The notes under the pieces were generated by a model that worked only from the letters and a program-made list of their open reading frames with translations, made no database searches and was not told the DNA's origin. From assembly GCF_015550595.1 (NCBI RefSeq), contig NZ_JADNBB010000014.1:96099-160098 (forward strand): a stretch of 64,000 nt of DNA, written 5' to 3'. The translations under genes were made by a program, and so were the position numbers. The stretch is from Parabacteroides goldsteinii (GTDB lineage Bacteria; Bacteroidota; Bacteroidia; Bacteroidales; Tannerellaceae). Below, piece by piece: positions 43,852 through 53,332 of this stretch (positions are counted from its first letter, which is position 1; every line of letters begins with the position of its first letter).

Positions 43852-45039
43852 GTGAGAAAGTTTTTTGAAAAAATTGTAGAAGGAGGACTCCTGATCAGTG
43901 GAAGTATAACCAGTTTCACGATCCTATTGATTGTCTTTTTTCTTTTTAAAGAAGCATCCGGTCTTTTCAGCAGTCCGGTAGTTGAAGAAGGATATGTACT
44001 TGCTGTGAATAAGGGGAATGACGTAAGTCATCTTTCACCGGAAACGATCATGGATATTTTCGATGCCAAGATAACCAACTGGAAAGAGGTGAACGGCAAA
44101 GATGAAGAAATCCTTGTTTTCCGTTTTTCCGATCTGACACAGTATTACAGTGAGGAAGAACTGGGTGACGAATTCCAGTATGTCCCCGAAAAGATCAGTG
44201 AACTGGTCGGTAAAGAACCGGGAATAATTGCTTTCTTCCCTCAACAATATCTGGCTAAGTCTTTTGACGGGACAGTCCTCCCGGAAGAAAAGATCTCACT
44301 CTCCGATTTCTTTGCCGGAACAAAATGGTACCCGACCTCAGCACCAGCTCCAATCTTCGGATTGATTCCTTTATTATTGGGAACCTTGTTGGTCAGCATC
44401 GGAGCAATCGTTCTTTCTTTACCTTTCGGTATAGCAGTTGCTATCTACCTGGCAGAAATAGCCAACAAACGCACCCGGGAAATACTCAAACCGGTTATCG
44501 AACTTCTGGCAGGTATCCCTTCCGTTGTATACGGCTTTTTCGGATTAGCGGTAATTGTCCCGTTGATACAAAAAGGACTGGACCTTCCGGTCGGAGAAAC
44601 AGCTTTTGCCGGTAGTGTCGTTCTGGCTATCATGGCATTACCGACCATTATCACTGTTGCCGAAGATGCCATGCGCACCACACCACGAGCAATGAAAGAG
44701 GCTAGCCTCGCATTAGGAGCCACCCAATGGCAGACAATTTATAAGGTAATCATTCCCTACTCCATTTCGGGTATCACCTCAGCGGTTGTTCTCGGTATCG
44801 GCCGGGCTATCGGCGAAACGATGGCCGTACTGATGGTAACAGGGAATGCCGCAGTCATACCGACCTCGTTCTTTGAACCGGTACGAACCATCCCTGCCAC
44901 GATCGCTGCCGAACTGGGAGAAGCTCCGGCCGGAGGCGCTCATTATCAGGCTTTGTTCCTGCTGGGAGCCGTTCTGTTCATTATCACATTGATATTAAGT
45001 ATCACGGTAGAATATATTTCATCCAAAAGAAAAATCTAA
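43852..45039 (+). CDS. pstC: Phosphate ABC transporter permease PstC with PstS-like insertion
   Basis: PstC is one of two membrane subunits of the high-affinity phosphate importer. The gene uses a GTG start. One helix (about 14-33) is followed by a periplasmic domain (about 45-160) that resembles part of a PstS-type phosphate-binding protein: GYVLAVNKGNDVSHLSPETI, IFDAKITNWKEVNGKDEE and GIIAFFPQQYL. The remaining 230 residues are the normal permease with helices and the coupling EASLALGATQWQTIYKVIIP. No separate pstS gene is nearby, so the insertion may supply or assist phosphate binding. pstA follows 7 bp downstream. Confidence 0.88.
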   Translation: MRKFFEKIVEGGLLISGSITSFTILLIVFFLFKEASGLFSSPVVEEGYVLAVNKGNDVSHLSPETIMDIFDAKITNWKEVNGKDEEILVFRFSDLTQYYSEEELGDEFQYVPEKISELVGKEPGIIAFFPQQYLAKSFDGTVLPEEKISLSDFFAGTKWYPTSAPAPIFGLIPLLLGTLLVSIGAIVLSLPFGIAVAIYLAEIANKRTREILKPVIELLAGIPSVVYGFFGLAVIVPLIQKGLDLPVGETAFAGSVVLAIMALPTIITVAEDAMRTTPRAMKEASLALGATQWQTIYKVIIPYSISGITSAVVLGIGRAIGETMAVLMVTGNAAVIPTSFFEPVRTIPATIAAELGEAPAGGAHYQALFLLGAVLFIITLILSITVEYISSKRKI

Positions 45040-45046
45040 ATAAGTT

Positions 45047-45934
45047 ATGGCACCTATTCTTAAACCAGGTAATATCGATATAAAAAAACGGACTTCACAG
45101 AAACTGGCGTTCGGTATATTTACGCTCCTTAGCTATCTGGTCGTCGTTATTCTTTTCCTCATCCTCGGATTTATCATTATAAAGGGAGGTAAAGTAATCA
45201 GTTGGGATTTTCTCACGAAAGCTCCCGCAGAAGGAATGACTGCCGGAGGGATCTATCCCGCTATCATCGGTACGCTTTACCTGGTACTGGGTAGCAGCCT
45301 GATCAGCTTTCCGATCGGGATCATGAGCGGTATTTATATGAATGAATATGCGACAAACGGGAAACTGACGCGTTTCATACGTATCATGACAAACAATCTG
45401 AGCGGTGTCCCTTCAGTGGTGTTCGGTTTGTTCGGTATGTCTCTGTTCGTTGTCACGCTCGGATGGGGAGACTCGATCATTGCCGGTTCATTCACACTGG
45501 CACTAATGTCGTTGCCGCTGATTATCCGTACCACGGAGGAAGCTTTGAAAAGTATTGACGACTCCTTCCGTCACGGGAGTCTGGCACTAGGGGCTACCAA
45601 ATTACAGACTATCTGGCGCGTGGTACTCCCGATGGCTTTTCCGAATATCATTACCGGGCTGATCCTGTCGGTGGGACGTGTATCGGGAGAGACAGCTCCT
45701 ATCCTGTTCACCGTAGCTGCCTACTTCCTGCCTCAGCTGCCGGAAAGTATCTTCGACCAGTGTATGGCATTGCCTTACCATCTGTATGTAATCTCAACCA
45801 GTGGTACGGACATCGAAGCATCCCGTGGAATGGCCTACGGAACAGCATTGGTCCTGATCGCAATCGTGTTAGTTGTCAACTTACTTGCCAATGCACTGAG
45901 AAAGTATTTCGCAAAGAAAGTAAAGATGAACTAA
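45047..45934 (+). CDS. pstA: Phosphate ABC transporter permease PstA
   Basis: PstA is the second membrane subunit of the phosphate importer. The 295-aa protein has about six membrane helices, the [20 protein letters not shown] conserved segment and the ATPase coupling loop [20 protein letters not shown]. It starts 7 bp behind pstC, with pstB 43 bp downstream. The family assignment is firm; it is similar in the permease core to PstC but lacks the large periplasmic insertion. Confidence 0.95.
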   Translation: MAPILKPGNIDIKKRTSQKLAFGIFTLLSYLVVVILFLILGFIIIKGGKVISWDFLTKAPAEGMTAGGIYPAIIGTLYLVLGSSLISFPIGIMSGIYMNEYATNGKLTRFIRIMTNNLSGVPSVVFGLFGMSLFVVTLGWGDSIIAGSFTLALMSLPLIIRTTEEALKSIDDSFRHGSLALGATKLQTIWRVVLPMAFPNIITGLILSVGRVSGETAPILFTVAAYFLPQLPESIFDQCMALPYHLYVISTSGTDIEASRGMAYGTALVLIAIVLVVNLLANALRKYFAKKVKMN

Positions 45935-45977
45935 CCGGTATATTACAACTACAACAATAAAAAAACAACAAAAGAAT

Positions 45978-46730
45978 ATGATAAAGATTGATGCCCGTAA
46001 CGTGGATTTCTATTATGGCGACTTCCATGCCTTAAAGAATATCTCGATGCAAATTGAAGCAAACACCTCCGTTGCCTTTATCGGGCCGTCGGGCTGCGGT
46101 AAGTCCACCTTCCTGCGATTGTTCAACCGTATGAACGACCTGATCCCCGATACCCGTATGACCGGCAATATCCAGATCGACAACCGCAACATTTATGATA
46201 AGGGAGAGAAAGTGGACCAGCTCCGTAAGAACGTAGGTATGGTATTCCAGAAACCGAACCCTTTCCCTAAAACGATCTTCGAAAACGTTGCTTACGGACT
46301 ACGTGTAAACGGAATAAACGACAACGAATATATCGAAGAGACAGTTGTCAAGACTCTTAAACAGGTAGTTCTCTGGGATGAGGTAAAAGACAAACTGAAA
46401 GAGTCGGCCTTCGCATTATCCGGCGGTCAGCAGCAACGCCTGTGTATTGCCCGTGCATTGGCGATCTCCCCCTCAATTCTTTTGATGGATGAACCGACTT
46501 CGGCCCTCGATCCGATTTCCACCAGCAAGATCGAAGATCTGATACACGAGCTCAAAAGCGAATATACGATCGTGATCGTTACTCATAATATGCAGCAAGC
46601 AGCTCGTGTGAGCGACAAAACGGGGTATTTTTATCTGGGCGAACTGATCGAGTTCGATAATACACGGAAGATATTCACCAATCCGGAGAAGGAGTCGACT
46701 CAGAACTATATTACGGGAAGGTTCGGGTAA
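45978..46730 (+). CDS. pstB: Phosphate ABC transporter ATPase PstB
   Basis: PstB is the ATPase of the phosphate importer. In the 250-aa protein the Walker A is [19 protein letters not shown], the Q-loop is in [20 protein letters not shown] (the PNPFPK motif is typical of PstB), the signature is [16 protein letters not shown], Walker B is [13 protein letters not shown] and the switch His is [12 protein letters not shown]. It is in the pstCAB-phoU operon; an AT-rich repeat starts at its stop codon. Confidence 0.97.
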   Translation: MIKIDARNVDFYYGDFHALKNISMQIEANTSVAFIGPSGCGKSTFLRLFNRMNDLIPDTRMTGNIQIDNRNIYDKGEKVDQLRKNVGMVFQKPNPFPKTIFENVAYGLRVNGINDNEYIEETVVKTLKQVVLWDEVKDKLKESAFALSGGQQQRLCIARALAISPSILLMDEPTSALDPISTSKIEDLIHELKSEYTIVIVTHNMQQAARVSDKTGYFYLGELIEFDNTRKIFTNPEKESTQNYITGRFG

Positions 46731-46754
46731 TTGAAAATTGAGAATTGAAAATTA
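46728..46754 (+). repeat. AT-rich AATTGAAAATTG repeat, copy 4
   Basis: TAATTGAAAATTGAGAATTG starts at the pstB stop codon and continues GAAAATT, inside the operon, upstream of phoU. Same layout as copy 3. Confidence 0.7.
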
Positions 46755-46771
46755 AAAGATTATAGATATAT

Positions 46772-47446
46772 ATGAAAGTGATAGATCAGGAGATTGCCTC
46801 CTTAAAAAACAGTATCAGCGAAATGTGGGCTCTTGTCCATCAACAGTTATATAATGCCGGCGAAGCGATGCTTACCGGAGATAAAGAACTGGCTTATAAA
46901 GTAATCAGCCGGGAACGTCGTGTGAACGCTTTCGAGTTGAAGATAGACAGCGATTGCGAAGATATCATCGCCCTTTACGCTCCTGTCGCCGTCGACCTGC
47001 GTTTCGTTCTTGCCATGTACAAAATCAATACGAACCTGGAACGTCTGGGTGACTTTGCCGAAAGCATCGCCCGTTTTGCCGGTAACCTGCCGGAAGGTGC
47101 CCCCGTCGATCCGCAACTGATCAAAGAGACACGGGTGGAAGAAATGCTGAAAGAACTGCTCAGTATGCTCAGTCTCAGCCAGGAAGCCTTCGAAAAAGAA
47201 AGTTCGGAAATAGCCTCCCGCATTTTCCTCAAAGACAACCTGATCGACGAGATCAACCATAACTCGACCAAGATCATTGCCGACTATATCGAGAAACATC
47301 CGGGAAGCGCCCTGGTCGGACTTTATATGGCAGGTGTGATCCGTAAGATGGAACGCTTCGGCGACCATTGTACGAATATCGCTGAAGAGCTGATCTTCTA
47401 TCTGGATGCTAAAGTAATGAAGCATATCGGAAAAACAGAAAATTAA
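46772..47446 (+). CDS. phoU: Phosphate signalling protein PhoU
   Basis: PhoU links the Pst importer to phosphate-responsive control and limits uptake. The 224-aa protein is made of two helical PhoU repeats: LMTGDKELAYKVISRERRVN-like in the first (observed MLTGDKELAYKVISRERRVN), then LRFVLAMYKINTNLERLGDF AESIARF, and again in the second VGLYMAGVIRKMERFGDHCT. It lies behind pstB with a 41-bp gap. The C-terminus ends in a short tail, EN, just before the 41-bp repeat array. Confidence 0.93.
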   Translation: MKVIDQEIASLKNSISEMWALVHQQLYNAGEAMLTGDKELAYKVISRERRVNAFELKIDSDCEDIIALYAPVAVDLRFVLAMYKINTNLERLGDFAESIARFAGNLPEGAPVDPQLIKETRVEEMLKELLSMLSLSQEAFEKESSEIASRIFLKDNLIDEINHNSTKIIADYIEKHPGSALVGLYMAGVIRKMERFGDHCTNIAEELIFYLDAKVMKHIGKTEN

Positions 47447-47471
47447 AATAGGCATAAATAAGATTTGTATG

Positions 47472-47740
47472 TTTCCGACAATCGGAAAGCTAAAAAAAGA
47501 CGCATTAGCACTTTCCCGATAGCCGGAAAGCTCAAAAAAGACGCATTAGCATTTTTCCGATAGTCGGAAATCTTTAAAAAGATGCATTACCGTTTTTCCG
47601 ACTATCGGAAAGCTCAAATAAGACGCATTAGCACTTTCCCGATAACCGGAAAGCTTAAAAAAGACGCATTAGCGTTTTTCCGACAATCGGAAAGCCTCTG
47701 TGAGATGTTGGGGAGATTTTCCGACAGCCGGAAAGCATTG
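47472..47740 (+). repeat. Seven-unit palindromic tandem array with a 41-bp period
   Basis: The element TTTCCGA-nnn-TCGGAAA occurs in seven copies; the central GA of each falls at 47477, 47518, 47559, 47600, 47641, 47682 and 47723, an exact 41-bp spacing. Between palindromes the first five units share AAAAAAGACGCATTAGCA-type sequence, while units 6 and 7 have lost it. The array fills most of the phoU-porin intergenic region and ends about 25 bp upstream of the porin -33 region. Forty-one bp is about four helical turns, so all sites would face one side of the DNA. Confidence 0.95.
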
Positions 47741-47788
47741 TCGAGCAGACAACCGACATGATCCGGAGTCAATTATTCATTTTCTTTA

Positions 47789-47796
47789 TATCTTTG
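47789..47796 (+). promoter_or_regulatory. -7 promoter box of the porin gene
   Basis: TATCTTTG matches TAnnTTTG, 29 bp before the ATG at 47825 and downstream of the 41-bp array, so the array sits in the usual place for activator binding. Confidence 0.6.
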
Positions 47797-47824
47797 TTCC
47801 CAAATCAACAAACATAAAAGATTC

Positions 47825-48919
47825 ATGAAACGACTAACAGTACTCTATCTGTCAGCCCTTCTGGCGGGAACAGCCTTTACTGCAACTTCTCAAACATTGA
47901 TTCCCAACAAAACGGAAGTTTTTAAACTTTCTCTCGAGACGCATGGATCTTATAACGAGGCACTTTCCGGAGAGGCCGAACGCGACCGCTTTTCACTCAA
48001 CAACTTCAAGGTGGAAGCCACAGGTACCGTCACACCCTGGCTTTCCTATGCCTACCGGCAAGTACTCTGCTACCAGAACGAATGGGTACGGGCCAATGGC
48101 TTCGGCTCCTATATCGAGAATGCCTGGGTAAACTTCCGGTTATCGGATAAGTTCTCTGTGACAGCCGGTAAACAGGATGCAGCCTGGGGAGGCTTCGAAT
48201 ACGACGAGTATGCTTATAAGATATACGATTACAGCGATATGAACGAATGGATGGATTGCTATTTCACCGGTATCGGCATCAGCTATGAGCCGGCAGAGAC
48301 ACAGGAGCTTTGCCTGCAGGTGACCAACGGCAACGATAACCGCAGGAAATCCCCTTCCTTCTATAATATCGGATGGAACAGCAGTTATCTGGATGAGTTG
48401 TTGTCTCTGCGTTACTCCGTCACTGCCGGGCAGCAGGCCAAAGGGGAATGGATGTGGATGATGTGGGCCGGACAGCAGGTGGAATCCGGCAAATTCCTCG
48501 GTTATTTCGATGTGATGTATACAAGGGGGAAAATAGACCCGCCAGGTTTGTTGGCGGAGCAGTTTGAACCGGAAGAGGAAGAATCGGGAAGTTCGATTGC
48601 AAATACCAGCTATCTCTCTCTGGTAGCTCGCCTGAACTATCAGATTCATCCGAAATGGAATCTATTTATAAAAGGAATGTATGAAACAGCCTCTGTCTAC
48701 AAAACGAACAATCTGTATGAATCCGGTAAATACCGTACTGCCTGGGGATATCAGGGAGGAGTAGAATTTTATCCGATGGGCGACGACAACCTGCACCTCT
48801 TCCTCACCGGCACCGGACGGGCCTACAGCCTGACAGAAAGAGCAAAGGCGCTCGATGCCTTCTCAGAGAACACCGGACGCCTTTCCGTTGGGTTTGTTTA
48901 TAAGATACCTCTGTTCTAA
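47825..48919 (+). CDS. Outer-membrane porin (phosphate-selective porin O/P-like)
   Basis: The 364-aa protein has a signal peptide (MKRLTVLYLSALLAGTAFTA, cleavage near ATSQT) and a beta-rich body with alternating aromatic strands, ending in VGFVYKIPLF with a terminal Phe as in outer-membrane barrels. Segments such as VTAGKQDAAWGGFEYDEYAY and FFVRLNY-like strands fit the OprO/OprP porin family. Because it follows pst and phoU, a role in phosphate entry across the outer membrane is likely. It has its own promoter. Its last bases overlap the stop of the convergent GH95 gene by 4 bp. Confidence 0.75.
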   Translation: MKRLTVLYLSALLAGTAFTATSQTLIPNKTEVFKLSLETHGSYNEALSGEAERDRFSLNNFKVEATGTVTPWLSYAYRQVLCYQNEWVRANGFGSYIENAWVNFRLSDKFSVTAGKQDAAWGGFEYDEYAYKIYDYSDMNEWMDCYFTGIGISYEPAETQELCLQVTNGNDNRRKSPSFYNIGWNSSYLDELLSLRYSVTAGQQAKGEWMWMMWAGQQVESGKFLGYFDVMYTRGKIDPPGLLAEQFEPEEEESGSSIANTSYLSLVARLNYQIHPKWNLFIKGMYETASVYKTNNLYESGKYRTAWGYQGGVEFYPMGDDNLHLFLTGTGRAYSLTERAKALDAFSENTGRLSVGFVYKIPLF

Positions 48920-51348
48920 AATTGTAGCAACAACGAATCCCCTTCCTTCATATCGACTGTCAGCATGCCGTCGATAACAGGTAGGGAAACTGCTTTCTGA
49001 TTCATCTTGATACTCATATTTTCCGAATAAGCCGGCAACTTGATACTGAATGTGCCGGGAACGACCGCTTTCAATCCGGCTTCCGTCAACTGCCCTTCTG
49101 CCCATTTGGCGGAGACTTCACCTCCACCCTGTACTTTCAGGCCTTTAAAACTACCGGTCTGCCAGGCTGAAGGTAAAGCCGGGAGCAATTCGATACGTCC
49201 GGTCTGGCTCTGTACCAGCATCTCGGCGATACCTGCACAACCACCGTAATTACCATCGATCTGGAACGGGGGATGTGCACAGAACAAGTTCGGATAAGAT
49301 CCACCGCCATTGACCATATTGGTCGTCTTTTCCACACAAGGACGAAGCAGGTCTACCAGCAACTTATAGGCATGGTCGCCATCGTGAAGACGAGCCCAGA
49401 AATTGATCTTCCAGGCCATCGACCAGCCTGTGCTCTTATCGCCACGCACTTCAAGGGTCTTACGGGCAGCTTCCGCCAGTTCCGGTGTATGTTCCAGGGA
49501 AATCTCATTTCCCGGATAAAGGCCATATAAGTGGGATACGTGACGATGGGTAGGTTCTGCCTCCTCATAGGGTTCGAGCCATTCCAGGATACGTCCGTCT
49601 TTTCCGATCGTTGTCGGCATCAGGCGCGAACGTTTGTCGGCCAATTCCTTACAAAATGCAGAATCGACACCCAGTATGGTAGCCGCTTCTATCGTGTTGG
49701 TAAACAGTTCGCGTACGATCTGATTATCCATAGTCGAACCGGCACAGATATTTACGACACTGCCGTTCGGCATGCGATAACCGTTTTCCGGGGAAGTGGT
49801 CGGGGCAGTGACCAGATAATTGTTCCGCGGATCACGCACCAGCATATCGGTAAAGAAAAGGGCCGCCCCTTTCATCACCGGATAGACGTCTTTCAGATAT
49901 TCTTTGTCTTTGGTGTATTGATAATGAGTGAACAGATGTTCACAGAGCCAGGCTGCAGAAGTATTGGTTGCGCCCCACGAGGGATGTTCGCCCGGTGCGG
50001 TAAATTCCCATACATTACCCAGTATATGCGTCACCCAACCACGGGCATTGTAAAATACTTTGGCTGTGCGTTCGCCGCTTTCCACCTGTTGTTTTGTCCA
50101 TTCGATCATCGGCATATGCAGTTCCGACAAATTGGTCACTTCTGCCGGCCAGTGATTCATCTGGAAATTGATGTTCAGATGATAGTCGCCGTTCCAAGGC
50201 GTATTGATCGTGTTACACCATACCCCTTGCAGGTTGGGAGGCAACGAACCCGGACGAGTCGACGAAATCAATAGATAACGGCCGAACTGGAAATAAAGGG
50301 CTCCCAGGGACGGATCGTTATGGTCTTCCTGAAATGCCTGCAAACGCTTATCGATCGGCAGATTATCCTTTTCGGTACGTCCCAGATCCAGGTCCACCCG
50401 GTCGAATAAAGCACGGTAAGCATTGATATGTTCTTTTCTTAATGTCGAATAATCTTTTCTTTCAGATTCTGCCAATAGGGAGAATAGCTGATCTGCAAAA
50501 CCTTCATTCTTATAACTTGTAGCCATGCTGACCAACAAGATGGCTTCGGAAGCATTCTGAACACTCAGCGAACTGTCTCCCGCTGTAAGGGAACCGCCTT
50601 TAGGCAGAACAACCCGTACACGTGCTTCATATTTGATCCCTTTCATTTCGAGCGTATCCACACCGTCGAACAACTGTCCTCTCATCAACAGGTCTTTACC
50701 GTCGGTCGATACGGAATAATATTCCGGACGGTTCATTCCTATCCGAAAGTTCAATGCTTTATCAGCGTCTGCCTGTAAATGAATGATACCCAGGTCGCCG
50801 GAGAAAGAGGTAAAAACTTCACGGCTATAATTCACTTTCCCTTTGCGAAAAGATGTCGAAGCAATGGCATTGTTCAGATCGAGCTCACGACGGTAGGCGG
50901 CGATAGAGTCAGCCTCGTTATTATACGTATAATCAAGTATCAGGTTTCCCAATAATTGGTAACTGCCATAAGGGACTTTCGCTCCCTGGCCCTGTCCGCT
51001 ACCGGCTCCACCACAAACAAATGTGCGGTACATCAGTTCCTGTGCTTCATCGTTACGGCCTTCGAAAAGCAGACGGCGAATAGCAGCCAGCGACATGACA
51101 GCCTGCGGGTTATCCGTATCCTGTTTACTTCCCGACCACATGGAGATTTCGTTCAATAGGATGTTTTCCTTACTGACGCCGCCATCGGGCATCATTCCCA
51201 ACCGTCCATTACCCAAAGGCAATGTTTCTTCCCAGATACGGGCTGGTTCATCAAAATGATAAGCGAGTTTATTACCGGTTTTTACGTCCGGCATATCGCA
51301 GGCTGCCAGCAAAAGTAACAAGGCAGCGATTAATCGAATTGAATTCAT
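48916..51348 (-). CDS. GH95 family alpha-L-fucosidase-like lipoprotein
   Basis: This 810-aa protein belongs to GH95, whose members remove alpha-1,2-linked fucose (or alpha-L-galactose) from host or plant glycans. It is a predicted lipoprotein (LLLLAACDMP, Cys17). Family segments: RIWEETLPLGNGRLGMMPDG near the N-terminus, NLQGVWCNTINTPWNGDYHL followed by NINFQMNHWPAE, where the Asn pair is in the catalytic site, and WSMAWKINFWARLHDGDHAY in the C-terminal half. It stands alone, next to an exporter gene, not in a visible polysaccharide locus. Confidence 0.92.
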   Translation of the reverse strand: MNSIRLIAALLLLLAACDMPDVKTGNKLAYHFDEPARIWEETLPLGNGRLGMMPDGGVSKENILLNEISMWSGSKQDTDNPQAVMSLAAIRRLLFEGRNDEAQELMYRTFVCGGAGSGQGQGAKVPYGSYQLLGNLILDYTYNNEADSIAAYRRELDLNNAIASTSFRKGKVNYSREVFTSFSGDLGIIHLQADADKALNFRIGMNRPEYYSVSTDGKDLLMRGQLFDGVDTLEMKGIKYEARVRVVLPKGGSLTAGDSSLSVQNASEAILLVSMATSYKNEGFADQLFSLLAESERKDYSTLRKEHINAYRALFDRVDLDLGRTEKDNLPIDKRLQAFQEDHNDPSLGALYFQFGRYLLISSTRPGSLPPNLQGVWCNTINTPWNGDYHLNINFQMNHWPAEVTNLSELHMPMIEWTKQQVESGERTAKVFYNARGWVTHILGNVWEFTAPGEHPSWGATNTSAAWLCEHLFTHYQYTKDKEYLKDVYPVMKGAALFFTDMLVRDPRNNYLVTAPTTSPENGYRMPNGSVVNICAGSTMDNQIVRELFTNTIEAATILGVDSAFCKELADKRSRLMPTTIGKDGRILEWLEPYEEAEPTHRHVSHLYGLYPGNEISLEHTPELAEAARKTLEVRGDKSTGWSMAWKINFWARLHDGDHAYKLLVDLLRPCVEKTTNMVNGGGSYPNLFCAHPPFQIDGNYGGCAGIAEMLVQSQTGRIELLPALPSAWQTGSFKGLKVQGGGEVSAKWAEGQLTEAGLKAVVPGTFSIKLPAYSENMSIKMNQKAVSLPVIDGMLTVDMKEGDSLLLQF

Positions 51349-51382
51349 AGTATTATAAATAAAATATGTCTTTTAAACCGGA

Positions 51383-53212
51383 TCAGAAACTTTGCATATC
51401 ACATAGTCTCTTATAATAACCGTTCAATGCTAACAACTCTTCATGGCGGCCGCGCTCCACGATTTCTCCTTCATGCATCACGCAAATCTCATCGGCATTG
51501 CGGATGGTAGAGAGACGGTGGGCAATCACTACGGTTGTCCTGTTACGCATCAGGTTCTCGAGAGCATCCTGCACCAGGCGTTCCGACTCGGTATCCAGGG
51601 CCGACGTCGCTTCATCCAGGATCAGGATCGGCGGATTCTTCAGGATCGCACGGGCTATACTGATACGTTGGCGCTGACCGCCGGATAGCTTTCCGCCACG
51701 GTCACCGATGTTCGTATTATAGCCATCTTCGCTTGCCATGATAAACTCATGGGCATTCGCGATACGGGCAGCTTCCTGTACTTGTTCCAACGTAGCACCT
51801 TCCACACCGAAAGAGATATTATTGAAGAAGGTATCGTTAAAGAGAATCGCTTCCTGGTTTACATTCCCCATCAGGCTACAGAGGTCGTAGAGGGAGGTAT
51901 CACGAACGTCAGTTTCATCAATAGTAATACTTCCTTTCTCCACATCATAAAAACGGGGCAATAAATCCACGAGTGTACTCTTTCCTGAGCCGGATTGCCC
52001 GACCAAAGCAACTGTTTTTCCTTTGGGAATTTCCAGTGTTACATTTTTCAATACCCACTCATTCTGATATTTAAACCAAACATTATTATATCTGATCGAT
52101 TCATTCAAGTGGATCGGTTGCGGGGTTACCGGATTCTGAATCGTACTTACCGTTTGCAGAATCTTATCCACACGTTCCATAGAGGCTAATCCTTTAGGGA
52201 TATTATAACTAGCTTTCGAAAATTCCTTCAACGGATTGATCACATTATATAATATAACCAGATAAAAGATGAAAGAAGGAGCATCGATCGTCGAATTATT
52301 GTTCAATATCAGCGTTCCCCCAAACCAAAGGACGATAACGATCAATACGGTTCCCAGAAATTCACTCATCGGATGGGCCAGCTGTTGGCGGGTGTTAACA
52401 CGGCTGATCGTGTTACGGTAAGCATTATCGGCATTGATAAAACGCTGATCCATCTTATTCTCAGCATTGAATGCTTTGATAATACGCAAACCACCTAACG
52501 TCTCCTCTACCTGCGACATAAGGTCGCTCCACTGATTCTGAGCCTCCATTGACTTCCGCTTCAATTTCTTTCCGACCGTTCCCATTACCCATCCCATCAA
52601 CGGAAGGACAATGATGGTAAAAAGAGTTAACTGCCAGCTCACGGCGATCAATGTTCCGAAATAAACAAGAATAAGGATAGGGTTCTTAAACAGCATATCC
52701 AACGAACTCATAATAGAATTCTCTATTTCCTGTACGTCACCACTGATACGGGCCAGTATATCCCCTTTCCGCTCTTCGGAGAAAAAACCTAAAGGCAGAT
52801 ACAATATCTTTTTATACAATTGATTCCTTATATCGCGCACTACTCCCGTTCGGATAGGAATCATTACGGCTGACGACAGGAAATAAGTACCGGTTTTCAA
52901 CAGCGTCATCGAAGCCAAGAATATTCCGAGGAGAAGTAAAGCCAGACTCGGACCATAGAAACCGATCATTTCCGAAATATAATAGTAACAATTATTGTAC
53001 AGAATTTCTTTAAAGCTCACACCTGCCGTATCCCAGGGGATAAACTCAAAGGCTTTGTTATTCAGTTTGAAAAGTATCTGCAGGATAGGTACTAATGTCA
53101 GAAAAGAAAAAACATTTAATATGGCTGACAATATATTCAATAAGACAGCCCATACCAGATGCTTCTTATAAGGAGGCACAAAACGCCGTAATACGCGTAT
53201 AAAATCTTTCAT
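51383..53212 (-). CDS. MsbA-like ABC exporter (permease-ATPase fusion)
   Basis: This 609-aa half-transporter fuses six membrane helices (residues about 20-330) to an ATPase domain (about 365-605). Walker A is ALVGQSGSGKSTLVDLLPRF, the signature is LSGGQRQRISIARAIL, Walker B is ILILDEATSALDTESE and the switch His is VIAHRLSTIRN. The architecture is that of MsbA-type lipid A or multidrug exporters. The exact substrate cannot be assigned; neighbours (GH95 downstream, lipoprotein gene divergent) give no direct hint. Confidence 0.88.
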   Translation of the reverse strand: MKDFIRVLRRFVPPYKKHLVWAVLLNILSAILNVFSFLTLVPILQILFKLNNKAFEFIPWDTAGVSFKEILYNNCYYYISEMIGFYGPSLALLLLGIFLASMTLLKTGTYFLSSAVMIPIRTGVVRDIRNQLYKKILYLPLGFFSEERKGDILARISGDVQEIENSIMSSLDMLFKNPILILVYFGTLIAVSWQLTLFTIIVLPLMGWVMGTVGKKLKRKSMEAQNQWSDLMSQVEETLGGLRIIKAFNAENKMDQRFINADNAYRNTISRVNTRQQLAHPMSEFLGTVLIVIVLWFGGTLILNNNSTIDAPSFIFYLVILYNVINPLKEFSKASYNIPKGLASMERVDKILQTVSTIQNPVTPQPIHLNESIRYNNVWFKYQNEWVLKNVTLEIPKGKTVALVGQSGSGKSTLVDLLPRFYDVEKGSITIDETDVRDTSLYDLCSLMGNVNQEAILFNDTFFNNISFGVEGATLEQVQEAARIANAHEFIMASEDGYNTNIGDRGGKLSGGQRQRISIARAILKNPPILILDEATSALDTESERLVQDALENLMRNRTTVVIAHRLSTIRNADEICVMHEGEIVERGRHEELLALNGYYKRLCDMQSF

Positions 53213-53280
53213 GTTTATTTAGTCGATTGGATTTGGTGCGCAAGTTACTCATAAAAAACAGGTGGTGCAACGTTTCTGGT

Positions 53281-53288
53281 TATCTTTG
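53281..53288 (+). promoter_or_regulatory. -7 promoter box of the lipoprotein gene
   Basis: TATCTTTG matches TAnnTTTG, 45 bp before the ATG at 53333. Confidence 0.55.
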
Positions 53289-53332
53289 CATCTATTAGAT
53301 ATATGATTATACAATAAAAAAGCAATACAGAT

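Noticed and set aside
47472..47740. Possible CRISPR array
   Set aside because: The period is regular, but the sequences between the palindromes are also conserved in the first five units, whereas CRISPR spacers are unique. No cas gene is near.
49531..50274. 247-aa + strand frame antisense to GH95, and similar long antisense frames at 55724-56506, 46847-47455 and 59339-60181
   Set aside because: All lie wholly or mostly opposite genes with clear family identity. The translations show no domain; they follow from codon bias of the real genes.
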